NCBI GenBank assembly: GCA_963850605.1
Contig: CAWKLX010000007.1
Span: 248,001 to 312,000 of the forward strand
Direction of reading: 5' to 3'
Source: BOG-908 sp963850605
Lineage (GTDB): Bacteria > Pseudomonadota > Alphaproteobacteria > Acetobacterales > Acetobacteraceae
Length of the DNA stretch: 64,000 bases
Shown: positions 52,990-61,060 of the stretch, piece after piece
Position numbering within the stretch: the first letter of the stretch is position 1
How the letters are laid out: each line of letters opens with the position of its first letter
The notes under the pieces: generated by a model
Told to the model about the DNA's origin: nothing
The model's input: only the letters and a program-made list of their open reading frames with translations
Databases searched by the model: none
Made by a program: the position numbers and the translations under genes

Positions 52990-54174
52990 TCACGCCCGGC
53001 GTACGACCGGCAGGAACCACGCCAGCAGTCCAAGCGCCGGCAGGCCCGCGCAGAGCTGGAAGACCAGGTTGATGCTGGTGCGGTCCGCCAGCATGCCGAG
53101 TGCCGCCGCCCCCAGCCCGCCCAGCCCGAAAGCCAGGCCGAACATCAGGCCGGAGACCATGCCGACGCGACCGGGCATCAGCTCCTGCGCGTAGACCACC
53201 ACGGCGGGAAACGCCGAGGCGAGGAGCAGCCCGATCGGCACGCTCAGCGCCAACGTGCCGTAAAACCCGGCATAGGGCAGTGCCAAGGTAAAAGGCAGGA
53301 CGCCCAGGATGGATACCCAGATGATCTGGCGCCGTCCGATGCGGTCGCCGATCGGGCCGCCGATCAGCGTGCCGGCGGCAAACGCGCCGGAGAACAGGAA
53401 CAGGCAGAGCTGGGCGTTGTGCAGGCTGAGCCCAAATCGGCCCATCAGGTAGAAGGTGTAGTAGTTGCCCATGCTGGCCATGTAGAAAAATTTCGAAAGC
53501 ATCAGCACGACGAGGATGCCCATTGCCACGCCGACGTGCCGGCGGGACAGGCCGTGTGCATGGGCGTCCACCCGCGCACGGCGAGTTGTCATCTGGAAGC
53601 TGTACCAGCGGCTGACCCCGGCCAGCACCAGCATGCCCAGCAACGCCACCAGCCCGAACCAGGCCAGCTCCCCCTGCCCGCCCGCGTAATGCCCATGGGC
53701 GGCGATGACGAAGGCGGCGGCCAGCGGCCCCAGCGCCGAGCCGGCATTGCCGCCGACCTGGAACACCGACTGCGCCATGCCGTGCTGGCCGCCGGAGGCC
53801 AGGCGGGCGACGCGCGAGCTTTCCGGATGGAAGACGGACGAACCGATGCCCACCAGGGCGACGGCGCACAGGATGGCGGCATAGCTGTCCGCCCGGCTGA
53901 GCAGCAGCAGCCCCAGCAGGGTGCTGGCCATGCCGGCCGGCAGCGAATACGGCATCGGCTTGCGGTCCGTGACCGTTCCCACGACGGGTTGCAGGACGGA
54001 GGCGGTCAGCTGGTTGACCAGGGTGATGGCGCCGATCTGCCCGAAACTGAGCCCCAGCCGGCTTTTCAGCACCGGATAGACGGCCGGTACCAGCGATTGC
54101 AGCAGGTCGTTGAGCAGATGGGCGAAACTGATGGCCCCGAGCACCGCGAAGGTGGCCGCGCCGGCAGTGCGCAT
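52990..54174 (-). CDS. fsr: MFS transporter, Fsr (fosmidomycin resistance) type
   Basis: A 394-residue, 12-helix major facilitator. AISFAHLLNDLLQSLVPAVY is the Fsr-type start; LSFGQIGAITLVNQLTASVL, QPVVGTVTDRKPMPYSLPAG, GIGSSVFHPESSRVARLASG and QSVFQVGGNAGSALGPLAAA are strongly family-like. Fsr exports fosmidomycin in E. coli; in this organism the natural substrate is unknown. It stands alone, with 158 and 206 bases of flanking space in which no promoter is claimed. Confidence 0.87.
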   Translation of the reverse strand: MRTAGAATFAVLGAISFAHLLNDLLQSLVPAVYPVLKSRLGLSFGQIGAITLVNQLTASVLQPVVGTVTDRKPMPYSLPAGMASTLLGLLLLSRADSYAAILCAVALVGIGSSVFHPESSRVARLASGGQHGMAQSVFQVGGNAGSALGPLAAAFVIAAHGHYAGGQGELAWFGLVALLGMLVLAGVSRWYSFQMTTRRARVDAHAHGLSRRHVGVAMGILVVLMLSKFFYMASMGNYYTFYLMGRFGLSLHNAQLCLFLFSGAFAAGTLIGGPIGDRIGRRQIIWVSILGVLPFTLALPYAGFYGTLALSVPIGLLLASAFPAVVVYAQELMPGRVGMVSGLMFGLAFGLGGLGAAALGMLADRTSINLVFQLCAGLPALGLLAWFLPVVRRA

Positions 54175-54380
54175 CGTGGTCTGGGCCGATGGGGCGGTAA
54201 GTGTCTGGCTCGACGAATCCGCTCCAACCTACGACTGACGGGTCTCGGCCGACTATACGCGTGCGTCCGCCGCATCGCAGCAAAGATGGTGGTCATGCCA
54301 GGGTTGCGCGCCCGCGGTGAGTGGTGGGAGACACAGGCGCCCGCGGCTGGACCGCGGCGGGCCGGTGGGGGACGCGGGGC

Positions 54381-54955
54381 ATGGCGAATGAGTGGGCACG
54401 CAAGGTGGGCCAGATGCTGCGCCAGGTGCGGCCCGGCCTGGGCCAGCTCGCCACCAGCCGGCTGGACCTGCCGCGCCACGGCCTGACGCTGAGCAGCCCC
54501 GCTTTTCCGGATGGCGGCACCATCCCCGACCGCTACACCCAGGACGGGGAGGCGCTGTTTCCGCCGCTGGAGTGGGAGGGGTTGCCGGAGGGGACGAAAT
54601 CGCTGGCGCTGATCGTGGAGGATGCGGACGCACCGTTTCCCCGGCCGCTGGTGCATGCGGTGCTGCATTCGATCCCCGTGACGCTGTCCGGCATACAGGA
54701 GGGCGGGCTGGGCATGAAGCAGGTCCGGGTGTCGCCGCTGGGGTTCAAGGTGGGGCGCAATTCGGTGGCGCGGCCGGCTGGATGGCGCCCTCTCCGATCC
54801 CTGGGCATGGGCCGCACCGGTATGCGTTCCAGCTGTTTGCGGCGGACACTGTGCCGAGTTTTTCTAGTCCGCCTGGGCGGGGGCAGTTATTGCGGGCGCT
54901 GAAAGGGAATTTGCTGGCGGCGACGCGGCTGATCGGGGTTTATCAGAGGATTTGA
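54381..54955 (+). pseudogene. YbhB/YbcL-family (PEBP-like) protein, one frameshift
   Basis: A PEBP-fold protein. The frame from the ATG at 54381 reads LTLSSPAFPDGGTIPDRYTQ, LEWEGLPEGTKSLALIVEDA and PRPLVHAVLHSIPVTLSGIQ. Near 54778 the frame changes, and the rest (AGWMAPSPIPGHGPHRYAFQ, then LFAADTVPSF and LLAATRLIGVYQRI) continues in another frame. Adding one G in the GGCCGG run would restore the family motif RPGWMPPSPIPGHGPHRY-like sequence. With that the protein is about 190 residues, normal for the family. The function is unknown; the break may be an error. Confidence 0.78.
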
Positions 54956-55051
54956 CAACGTAAAATATGATAGATTTGTTAACCTCACAACCGAGCGTTG
55001 CGCTGTTTTTGGCGATGCAGTACAGGTTTGGGCCGGGTTGGGAGACGTTCA

Positions 55052-55510
55052 ATGAAAAGCTTGGTTTTTGGCGGCATAGCCGCTCTGTTAAGCAACACCG
55101 CGCTTGCGCAGCAAGCGATTCCGTCTGGTGTTATTTTGCACGGATTATTCTACGCAACAAACCTGTCGAACAGTCAGTGTTTCGCTTATTCGTTTACGGC
55201 ATCTGAGTTAACAAACGGGGCGGGTCAAACATTTTCTGCCGCCGATGCGCACTACAACAGCACCAATGGATTCCTTAACATCAATCTCTACAACTCTCTC
55301 ATTTCACAGGTAATATTTCACGACGCGAATTTTTCGACTCTCACCACGTGGAGTGGGGCGGGCTTCTACGGAGGTTATTCTACAACCGGCGTTTCGGTAA
55401 GCTTCGTTTGGCCAGCACTGACCGTCACTGCGAACATAGCATTCAAAGGTCTTAACGGTATGAACTGCACGCAAACGCTAAACGGGACTTTTCGCGTAAT
55501 TGATGACTAG
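55052..55510 (+). CDS. Exported protein of unknown function in an A/T-rich island
   Basis: A 152-residue protein. The ATG at 55052 opens a clear signal peptide (KSLVFGGIAALLSNTALAQQ). The mature part is rich in asparagine, serine, threonine and aromatic residues (SNSQCFAYSFTASELTNGAG, NSTNGFLNINLYNSLISQVI) with two cysteines that could form a disulfide. No family is recognised. Base use is far more A/T-rich than the flanking genes, which suggests transfer from another source. It may be a surface or secreted protein. Confidence 0.6.
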   Translation: MKSLVFGGIAALLSNTALAQQAIPSGVILHGLFYATNLSNSQCFAYSFTASELTNGAGQTFSAADAHYNSTNGFLNINLYNSLISQVIFHDANFSTLTTWSGAGFYGGYSTTGVSVSFVWPALTVTANIAFKGLNGMNCTQTLNGTFRVIDD

Positions 55511-55742
55511 CTCTACTCATTTCATGGCATGACTTTTGCGTATTTGCCACTGAGCTTTATATCCTGCACAACAGCCCAAATGTTGGCTTCGCGTGTTGTA
55601 TTTTTGACTGGAACATGTGTTTTTCGAGTTAGATACCTGTGTTTCTCGGAGTTGACATTTGGGAACGCGAAGCTTACGCGGAACGTGTGGTCATATGCAA
55701 AATCACTGCTGATTTCGGCGCTAGCTTTCCAGTTACTAGAAT

Positions 55743-57747
55743 ATGTTGTCTGAAATGCATCCCAGTCGTTCTTCAGTTTTCATGGCGGCTGTTGCCTGTG
55801 TTGCTGGTTTCAACCTCTGGTTTACCATGTCCCTTCCCATCGCTCTGGTCGGTGGGGGATACGACGATTTCCTCTTTGTAAGGCTTGCGAATAGTATTTC
55901 TGCAGGACACTGGTTAGGGACATTTGACCAATTAACCCTATCTAAAGGTCCATTCCTCTCGATTTTTCTGGCGAGCACGATTCTCACGGGGATCCCATAC
56001 CAAGTTGCCATACAATCTTTATATTTGTCTGGCTGTTATTTACTTGCTGTCCAAGGGGCAACTTGCGTAACCAAACTAGCAAGCGAGCAATCGTTGGTCT
56101 GCTTGCTGCTTTTCTCATCGCTATGCTCAAATCCAGCAACATTCGATTTAGTTGCTACTCAGTTATTACGAGAAGATTTGTATGCTGCCTTAACGCTTCT
56201 CGTTCTGGGTTTGGCAGCGCGCAGTTTTCTCAGTTGCCCCACCTATATCAATTCAGTTGCGCTGGGGCTTGTCTTGGCAGCTTATTGGACAACACGTGAA
56301 GAAGGAATACTCGTTGCGGCACCGTTGAGCTTACTATTTGCATGGTCTCTCAGCCAGAAAAAGTATTTGAAGAGATGCTTAGCCCACGTCGCTGCGACCG
56401 GACTGACCGCGGTTGGTGCGATTTCAATTTTGTGCTACGTAAACTACCATGTTTATGGAGTTTTCAGAACATGTGATTTTCAGTCTGGCCCGTTCCCTGT
56501 CGCTTATGGCGCATTATCTCGGACGAATGAAGCGTCTCGGCAACGCTATATTGCGGTCTCGCAAGAGGCGAGGTACCGCGCTTACGATGTAAGTCCAGCG
56601 GCCCGCGAGCTTCGGCCATTTCTGGAGGGCGACGTCGGAACTTATTGGACTAAAGTAGGCTGCGATGCTCACCCAATCGAAAATTGCCAAGACATTCAGG
56701 CCGGCTGGTTTATGTGGGCGCTGCGCGACGCCGTGACTCTGTGCCGGACATTACGGATCAGCGCACAACGCCGACAAATACTACCGCCAACTCGGCGAAG
56801 AAGTAAACACCGCTTGCGACCATGGCACGATAAGGTGTTTGCCATATCGGAACGGATACGTGCCGCCGCTCTCTAGCCGTGATGTAAAGCCGATCCTGAA
56901 GAGTGTTGCACGCATTGCAGGCGACGTTGCAAGGCTCGGTGACCCTTCACCAACAGTTACCCCGACGCTTGCCCAGGGTGCTTTTGCGCAGGCTTACAGC
57001 CGGGTGACGTCTGGCAGCGTCGTAAGTCCACCAGAGGCGTTAGAGAGTGCGCCGGATTGGGAGTTGTCCGGGTGGCTCAGCAGCATGACCGACCACCTCA
57101 AGCTAGGGGTCTCCGCACCACCTGGCACGAGTGTCCAGTCTGACATTCGACTAAGTAGGTCAAGCCCCAACAACGCCGACAAGCCACCTAGCGCAGCGTC
57201 GCCCCAGCATTTCTTTGCAAGCGTTCGCTGCCAGCCAGGCAATTGCGAACTACAACTATCGTCAAACGACTTCCTGATTGGCCAATGGCCCCTCCAGGCT
57301 CTACACCCCTATACTGTCGTCAAAAGCTCCGGTGCGGAAATGCATATCGAGTCGGTTGACACATACCCATCCTACCGAAAGACGCTCAACATGCCTACGC
57401 TTAGGCGATATCTCATGGTCCTGCTGGCGAAAACATTTCCAGTATTGACCGAAATATTGGTAGTGCCGGCACTTCTATGGTTTCTTGTTCAATTATTTTT
57501 GGACCTGAAAGCCAGATGTCTCAAGCCGCTCACTGCTTTGGCTGCGGCAATCTTGCTCGTTATAGTGCCTCGCATCGCCTTGCTTGCCGTGCTGGATGCA
57601 ACCTCCATCCCACTCGAACGGCGTTACTTGGCGCCGGCGCTCGCCCCTACCTTGTTCTTCATCACGCTCATGACAGCCGACGCCACACTCAGGTTACGAG
57701 AGCGGCGCCTGGCGTTCGTCCGCACAGCCGAAGCTGTTTCCAGTTGA
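55743..57747 (+). pseudogene. Large membrane protein, glycosyltransferase-like, one frameshift
   Basis: Two adjacent frames make one membrane protein of about 667 residues. The first (55743 onward) has about nine helices (VFMAAVACVAGFNLWFTMSL, LSIFLASTILTGIPYQVAIQ, LVCLLLFSSLCSNPATFDLV) and an RREG-like loop in YWTTREEGILVAAPLSLLFA. The frame changes near 56745: the continuation AGHYGSAHNADKYYRQLGEE, CLPYRNGYVPPL lies in the next frame and then runs to two closing helices (ILVVPALLWFLVQLFLDL, LTALAAAILLVIVPRIALLA). No DxD or other catalytic site can be assigned; the layout resembles membrane glycosyltransferases. Composition is A/T-rich like its neighbour. Confidence 0.6.
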
Positions 57748-57833
57748 ACTCAAGCAGGTCAGCTCCTATACACCGCCGCTTCGCGCGCCCGGTCGGTATC
57801 GGGGGCGCCATCTCGCTAGAAGGCCCGCCACCG

Positions 57834-58064
57834 ATGAAACCCGGCATCCACCCCGACTACCACGAAATCAACGTCATCATGACCGATGGCACCACCTACA
57901 AGACCCGATCCTGCATGGGAAAGGCCGGCGACACCATCCGGCTCGACATCGACCCCAAGAGCCACCCGGCCTGGACCGGGGTGCAGCGCATCATGGACAC
58001 CGGCGGCCAGGTCGCCAAGTTCAACAAGAAATTTGCCGGGCTGGGCGCCAAAAAAACCGCCTGA
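57834..58064 (+). CDS. rpmE: 50S ribosomal protein L31
   Basis: A 76-residue ribosomal protein: MKPGIHPDYHEINVIMTDGT, TYKTRSCMGKAGDTIRLDID, SHPAWTGVQRIMDTGGQVAK and FNKKFAGLGAKKTA. It is the zinc-free type with one Cys. GC content returns to normal here, marking the end of the A/T-rich island. It is followed by a terminator. Confidence 0.95.
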   Translation: MKPGIHPDYHEINVIMTDGTTYKTRSCMGKAGDTIRLDIDPKSHPAWTGVQRIMDTGGQVAKFNKKFAGLGAKKTA

Positions 58065-58073
58065 CGCCGTAGG

Positions 58074-58098
58074 GCGGGGCCTTGAACCGGCCCCGCCG
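58074..58098 (+). terminator. Terminator of rpmE
   Basis: GGCGGGGCC (58074-58082) and GGCCCCGCC (58090-58098) form a perfect nine-bp stem with a seven-base loop, ten bases after the rpmE stop. No T run follows. Confidence 0.75.
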
Positions 58099-58112
58099 CC
58101 ATCCAAACTCCT

Positions 58113-58215
58113 GCATCGTTCGGGACGCCTTCTGGGTCCCGGGGCCTGACAGGGCCGGCTCCACCCGGGGCGGTCCAGTAAACATCAACCTTGCTGTTGC
58201 AGGAGGTTTTTACCC
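58113..58215 (+). promoter_or_regulatory. Probable ROSE-type RNA thermometer of the hsp20 gene
   Basis: The last hairpin of the leader (58187-58208) hides the ribosome site: AACCTT pairs with GAGGTT and CTG with CAG around a TTG loop, leaving one G bulged. That bulged G, opposite the AGGAGG, in a TTGCTG context, is the hallmark of ROSE elements, which keep small heat-shock mRNAs closed when cool and open them on warming. Upstream GC-rich complementary blocks (GGGTCCCGGGGCC and CCACCCGGGGCGG) may form the other hairpins. The left border is approximate. Confidence 0.72.
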
Positions 58216-58695
58216 ATGACCTACGATTTCGCTCCCCTGTTCCGTACTGCGATCGGCTTCGACCGTCTCGCGCGCCTGGTGGACACGGCCGCCGAGGCTG
58301 CCGCCACCCCCGCTTATCCACCTTACAATATCGAGAAGACCGGTGAGGACACCTATCGCCTAACTATGGCGGTGGCTGGCTTCGGTCCCGAGAACCTCGA
58401 GATTGTCGTCAAGGACAACACCCTGTTCGTGACCGGCCGCGTCGCCGATGAGGGTGCCAAGGGCGAGGTTCTGCACCGCGGCATCGCCGGTCGGGCGTTC
58501 GAGCGCCGGTTCGTGCTGGCCGATCACATCGTGGTCGATGGGGCGGACCTGAAGAACGGCCTGCTGCATGTCGGCCTGAAGCGTGTGGTGCCCGAGGCGT
58601 TGAAGCCGCGCCGTATCGAGATCGGCGGCGCCACGCAGGCCAGCACGCCTTCGATCGCCAACGACAGCACCATTGTCGAGCACAAGGCGGCGTAA
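58216..58695 (+). CDS. Small heat-shock protein Hsp20
   Basis: ATP-independent holding chaperone, 159 residues. The alpha-crystallin domain runs from YPPYNIEKTGEDTYRLTMAV through GFGPENLEIVVKDNTLFVTG, with HRGIAGRAFERRFVLADHIV and DLKNGLLHVGLKRVVPEA; the I/L pocket motif appears late. The N-terminal APLFRTAIGFDRLARLVDTA is the usual helical start of class A Hsp20 in alphaproteobacteria. It is controlled by the leader hairpin just upstream and has its own terminator. Confidence 0.95.
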   Translation: MTYDFAPLFRTAIGFDRLARLVDTAAEAAATPAYPPYNIEKTGEDTYRLTMAVAGFGPENLEIVVKDNTLFVTGRVADEGAKGEVLHRGIAGRAFERRFVLADHIVVDGADLKNGLLHVGLKRVVPEALKPRRIEIGGATQASTPSIANDSTIVEHKAA

Positions 58696-58722
58696 CGCTC
58701 CGCGCGTTCGTCGTAAGGATGG

Positions 58723-58753
58723 AAGGCCCGGGTCAAACGATCCGGGCCTTTTC
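58723..58753 (+). terminator. Rho-independent terminator of hsp20
   Basis: AAGGCCCGGG (58723-58732) and TCCGGGCCTT (58741-58750) form a strong stem with an eight-base loop, followed by TTTC. It ends the hsp20 message. Confidence 0.9.
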
Positions 58754-58794
58754 TATAGGCGTCGCACCATGGTGGCGTATCCTGGCCGCTGGCG

Positions 58795-58895
58795 CATGAG
58801 TCCGTTCGCATTGGCTTACGGGCCAAGTTCCAGCTCATTGGCTGGGCGTGCATCTTCATCCGATCGAACGAATTCCGGCCGATTGGATGACGCTT
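58795..58895. repeat. Composite palindromic repeat (family 1), reversed copy
   Basis: The whole A-linker-B composite in reverse: GAGTCCGTTCGCATTGGCTT, the linker CCAGCTCATTGGCTGGGCGT, then GCATCTTCATCCGATCGAAC and GATTGGATGACGC. It shows more drift than the 14343 copy. It lies between hsp20 and DUF1192, which converge. Confidence 0.7.
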
Positions 58896-58909
58896 CACGT
58901 TGAACTTCG

Positions 58910-59092
58910 TTATCGCGGCTTGAAAAAGCTATCGGCGTGTCCGCGCGCCCCGTCCTTGCGCGCGATCGCCGCTTCGGTTCGGGCGATCTCGGCTTGCAGT
59001 TCGGCAATGTAGGCGCGGAGATCGGCGACACTCAGCACGTCCAGCACCGGGCGCTCTATCCGTTTGGGCCGTAATTCTTCTTCATCCACCAT
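58910..59092 (-). CDS. DUF1192 family protein
   Basis: A 60-residue protein typical of alphaproteobacteria: MVDEEELRPKRIERPVLDVL, SVADLRAYIAELQAEIARTE, AAIARKDGARGHADSFFKPR. The middle is a helix likely to form a coiled coil; the closing FFKP is the family's fixed end. The function is unknown. It diverges from trcR across 142 bases. Confidence 0.88.
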   Translation of the reverse strand: MVDEEELRPKRIERPVLDVLSVADLRAYIAELQAEIARTEAAIARKDGARGHADSFFKPR

Positions 59093-59234
59093 GCAACCAC
59101 CTTGACCCGACATATACCCGCGGCCCATATCCGCGATCTCGCCAAAAGTAACTTTCAGGCGTGCCCCCGCCCGGGCCCTCATGCACAAAGTGGAAGGACC
59201 CAGCGGCCGCCGCCCGCGCCGAAGGATTTTTACA

Positions 59235-59813
59235 ATGACTCTGCCCCTGATGCCAAAAGCCACCGCGGTGTGGCTGATCGACAAAACCGCGCTGACCTTC
59301 GACCAGATCGCCGATTACTGCGGCATGCACCCGCTGGAGATCCAGGCGATCGCCGATGGCGAGGTGGCACAGGGCATCAACGGCTACGATCCGGTTGCCA
59401 ACAGCCAGGTGACAGCCGAGGAAATCGCGCGTTGCGAGAAGGATTCCAGTGCGCGGCTGAAGATGATGCCGGTGACCACGCACACGCCGAAGAAACAAAA
59501 GGGTGCACGCTACACACCCGTGGCCAAGCGCAACGACCGGCCGGACGGCATCGCCTTTATCCTGCGCCACTATCCGCAACTCTCGGAAGCGCAGCTGATA
59601 AAGTTGCTGGGCACGACCAAGGACACCATCCAGAAAGTGCGCGACCGGCAGCACTGGAACAGCGCCAATATCAAGCCGCGCGATCCGGTCATTCTGGGGC
59701 TGTGCACGCAGACCGATCTGAATGCGATGGTGGCCGCCGCCAATGATCGCCTGGCGCGCGAGGGGAAAATACCGCCTCCTCTGCCGCAGATAGAAACGGA
59801 TGAGGCAGCCTGA
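59235..59813 (+). CDS. trcR: Cell-cycle transcriptional regulator TrcR (DUF1013)
   Basis: A 192-residue protein of the alphaproteobacterial DUF1013 family, tied in Caulobacter to transcription of cell-cycle genes. It shows LPLMPKATAVWLIDKTALTF, DQIADYCGMHPLEIQAIADG, EVAQGINGYDPVANSQVTAE, YTPVAKRNDRPDGIAFILRH and LGTTKDTIQKVRDRQHWNSA, two HTH-like regions. The ATG at 59235 has GAAGGA about seven bases before it; upstream in-frame codons to 59181 are not needed. Confidence 0.93.
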   Translation: MTLPLMPKATAVWLIDKTALTFDQIADYCGMHPLEIQAIADGEVAQGINGYDPVANSQVTAEEIARCEKDSSARLKMMPVTTHTPKKQKGARYTPVAKRNDRPDGIAFILRHYPQLSEAQLIKLLGTTKDTIQKVRDRQHWNSANIKPRDPVILGLCTQTDLNAMVAAANDRLAREGKIPPPLPQIETDEAA

Positions 59814-59881
59814 CGGGCGCGCTGCGTGAATTGGGCGCTGCCTGATGTGGTCGGAGACTGTTCGAGAATGCGCTGCGCCTG

Positions 59882-59911
59882 GCCGGAGGCGCCTGGCAGG
59901 CGCCGTCCGGC
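59882..59911 (+). terminator. GC-rich hairpin after trcR
   Basis: GCCGGAGGCGCCT and AGGCGCCGTCCGGC are complementary arms with a three-base loop, centred at 59896. It ends the trcR unit or the divergent YdcH gene. The remaining about 100 bases up to 60014 show no gene. Confidence 0.55.
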
Positions 59912-60014
59912 GTGGCTTTCGAGAACCGGAGCGGAGCGGCCCTAAGGAGCCGTGAGCACCGGACTCGCAGACAGCCGCGCCGGACGGCCAATGAAGTAGC
60001 GTTATGGGATGGTC

Positions 60015-60194
60015 TCAGGCGCCGCGTAGGCGCTCCATCTCCTCCTTCAATCGCAGTTTTTCCACTTTCAGCTTGGCCAATGCCGCGTCGTCGGGTCGCG
60101 GCCGATGGTCCTCATCAGAAATCTTCATCTCTAGGCTCGCGTGCCGGTTGCGCAGGCTCTCTATGCGGCTCTCGGTCCGGGCGTGCAGGCTCAT
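60015..60194 (-). CDS. YdcH family protein (DUF465)
   Basis: A 59-residue protein read from the ATG at 60194 to the TGA at 60015: MSLHARTESRIESLRNRHAS, then LEMKISDEDHRPRPDDAALA, KLKVEKLRLKEEMERLRGA. This is the DUF465 pattern, a small coiled-coil-like helix pair with a conserved KLKxEKLRLKEE end. It is divergent from a second DUF465 gene at 60345. The function is unknown. Confidence 0.85.
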   Translation of the reverse strand: MSLHARTESRIESLRNRHASLEMKISDEDHRPRPDDAALAKLKVEKLRLKEEMERLRGA

Positions 60195-60344
60195 GGTGCC
60201 TCCGTGCTGAAGATGACACCCGTCTCAGTGGGTGCAACCGAACCGTAATACACGCCTGAAGCTGAACGCCACCTTAATCGCCAGCCCCCGGTTCACGGTG
60301 CACGGAGGGGTTTCTCCTGCCCCCATGCGTGGTAATGAGCCGCC

Positions 60345-60545
60345 ATGTTGACCGACCGCGACTCCCTGTTGCGCAAGCTTCACGAGCTGCGCAGCGAGCA
60401 CCGGGATCTGGATACCGTGATCGCCCGCCTCGTGCCGCAGCCGCTCGACCAGCTTCAGGTGCAGCGGCTGAAGAAGCGCAAGCTGCTGCTGAAGGACGAG
60501 ATCGCCTGGCTGGAAAGCCACCTGATCCCGGACAACATCGCCTGA
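60345..60545 (+). CDS. YdcH family protein (DUF465)
   Basis: A 66-residue paralogue of the gene at 60015: MLTDRDSLLRKLHELRSEHR, DLDTVIARLVPQPLDQLQVQ, RLKKRKLLLKDEIAWLESHL. Its stop overlaps the purE ATG (TGATG). The pairing of DUF465 genes with purEK is common in Rhodospirillales; the reason is unknown. Confidence 0.87.
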   Translation: MLTDRDSLLRKLHELRSEHRDLDTVIARLVPQPLDQLQVQRLKKRKLLLKDEIAWLESHLIPDNIA

Positions 60546-61060
60546 TGGATGCGGTTGAACCTGACACGCCGCATGGCCCGGCGCTTCGCGTCGGGATCAT
60601 CATGGGCAGCCAGTCCGACTGGGAGACGTTGCGGCATGCCGCCGACACGCTGCGGGAGCTGGGTGTGGCGCACGAGGCCCGGGTGGTGTCCGCGCATCGC
60701 ACGCCGGACCGGCTGGCCGCCTATGCGCGCGAGGCCGCCGGGCGCGGGCTGCACGTGCTGATCGCCGGCGCTGGGGGGGCGGCACACCTGCCCGGCATGA
60801 CGGCGGCCTGGACCACGCTTCCGGTGCTCGGCGTGCCGGTGGAGAGCCGGCTGTCCGGCATAGACAGTCTTCTCTCGATCGTTTCCATGCCGGCGGGTGT
60901 GCCGGTCGGCACCTTGGCCATCGGGCGAGCCGGCGCGGTGAACGCGGCGCTTCTGGCCACATCCATACTGGCGCTGGCCGACCCGGAGCTGGCCGCGCGC
61001 CTGGCCGGATGGCGCGCCGCGCAAACCGCTGCTGTGCCGCACGAGCCGCTGCCCGCGTGA
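60545..61060 (+). CDS. purE: N5-carboxyaminoimidazole ribonucleotide mutase
   Basis: Class I PurE of purine synthesis, which moves the carboxyl of N5-CAIR to C4. The 171-residue protein holds VGIIMGSQSDWETLRHAADT, ARVVSAHRTPDRLAAYAREA with the catalytic His, VLIAGAGGAAHLPGMTAAWT and PVLGVPVESRLSGIDSLLSI. It starts within the stop of the DUF465 gene and overlaps purK by GTGA, so all three are probably translated in series. Confidence 0.95.
   Translation: MDAVEPDTPHGPALRVGIIMGSQSDWETLRHAADTLRELGVAHEARVVSAHRTPDRLAAYAREAAGRGLHVLIAGAGGAAHLPGMTAAWTTLPVLGVPVESRLSGIDSLLSIVSMPAGVPVGTLAIGRAGAVNAALLATSILALADPELAARLAGWRAAQTAAVPHEPLPA

Noticed and set aside
55529..55753. 74-codon plus-strand frame in the A/T-rich island
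   Set aside because: No start context, no domain, and composition like non-coding sequence.
54956..57750. Prophage or integrative element
   Set aside because: No integrase, transposase, terminal repeats or att-like duplication were found at the island edges.
59912..60259. Arginine-rich plus-strand frame after trcR
   Set aside because: Covers the antisense of the YdcH gene and a GC-rich spacer; no family pattern.
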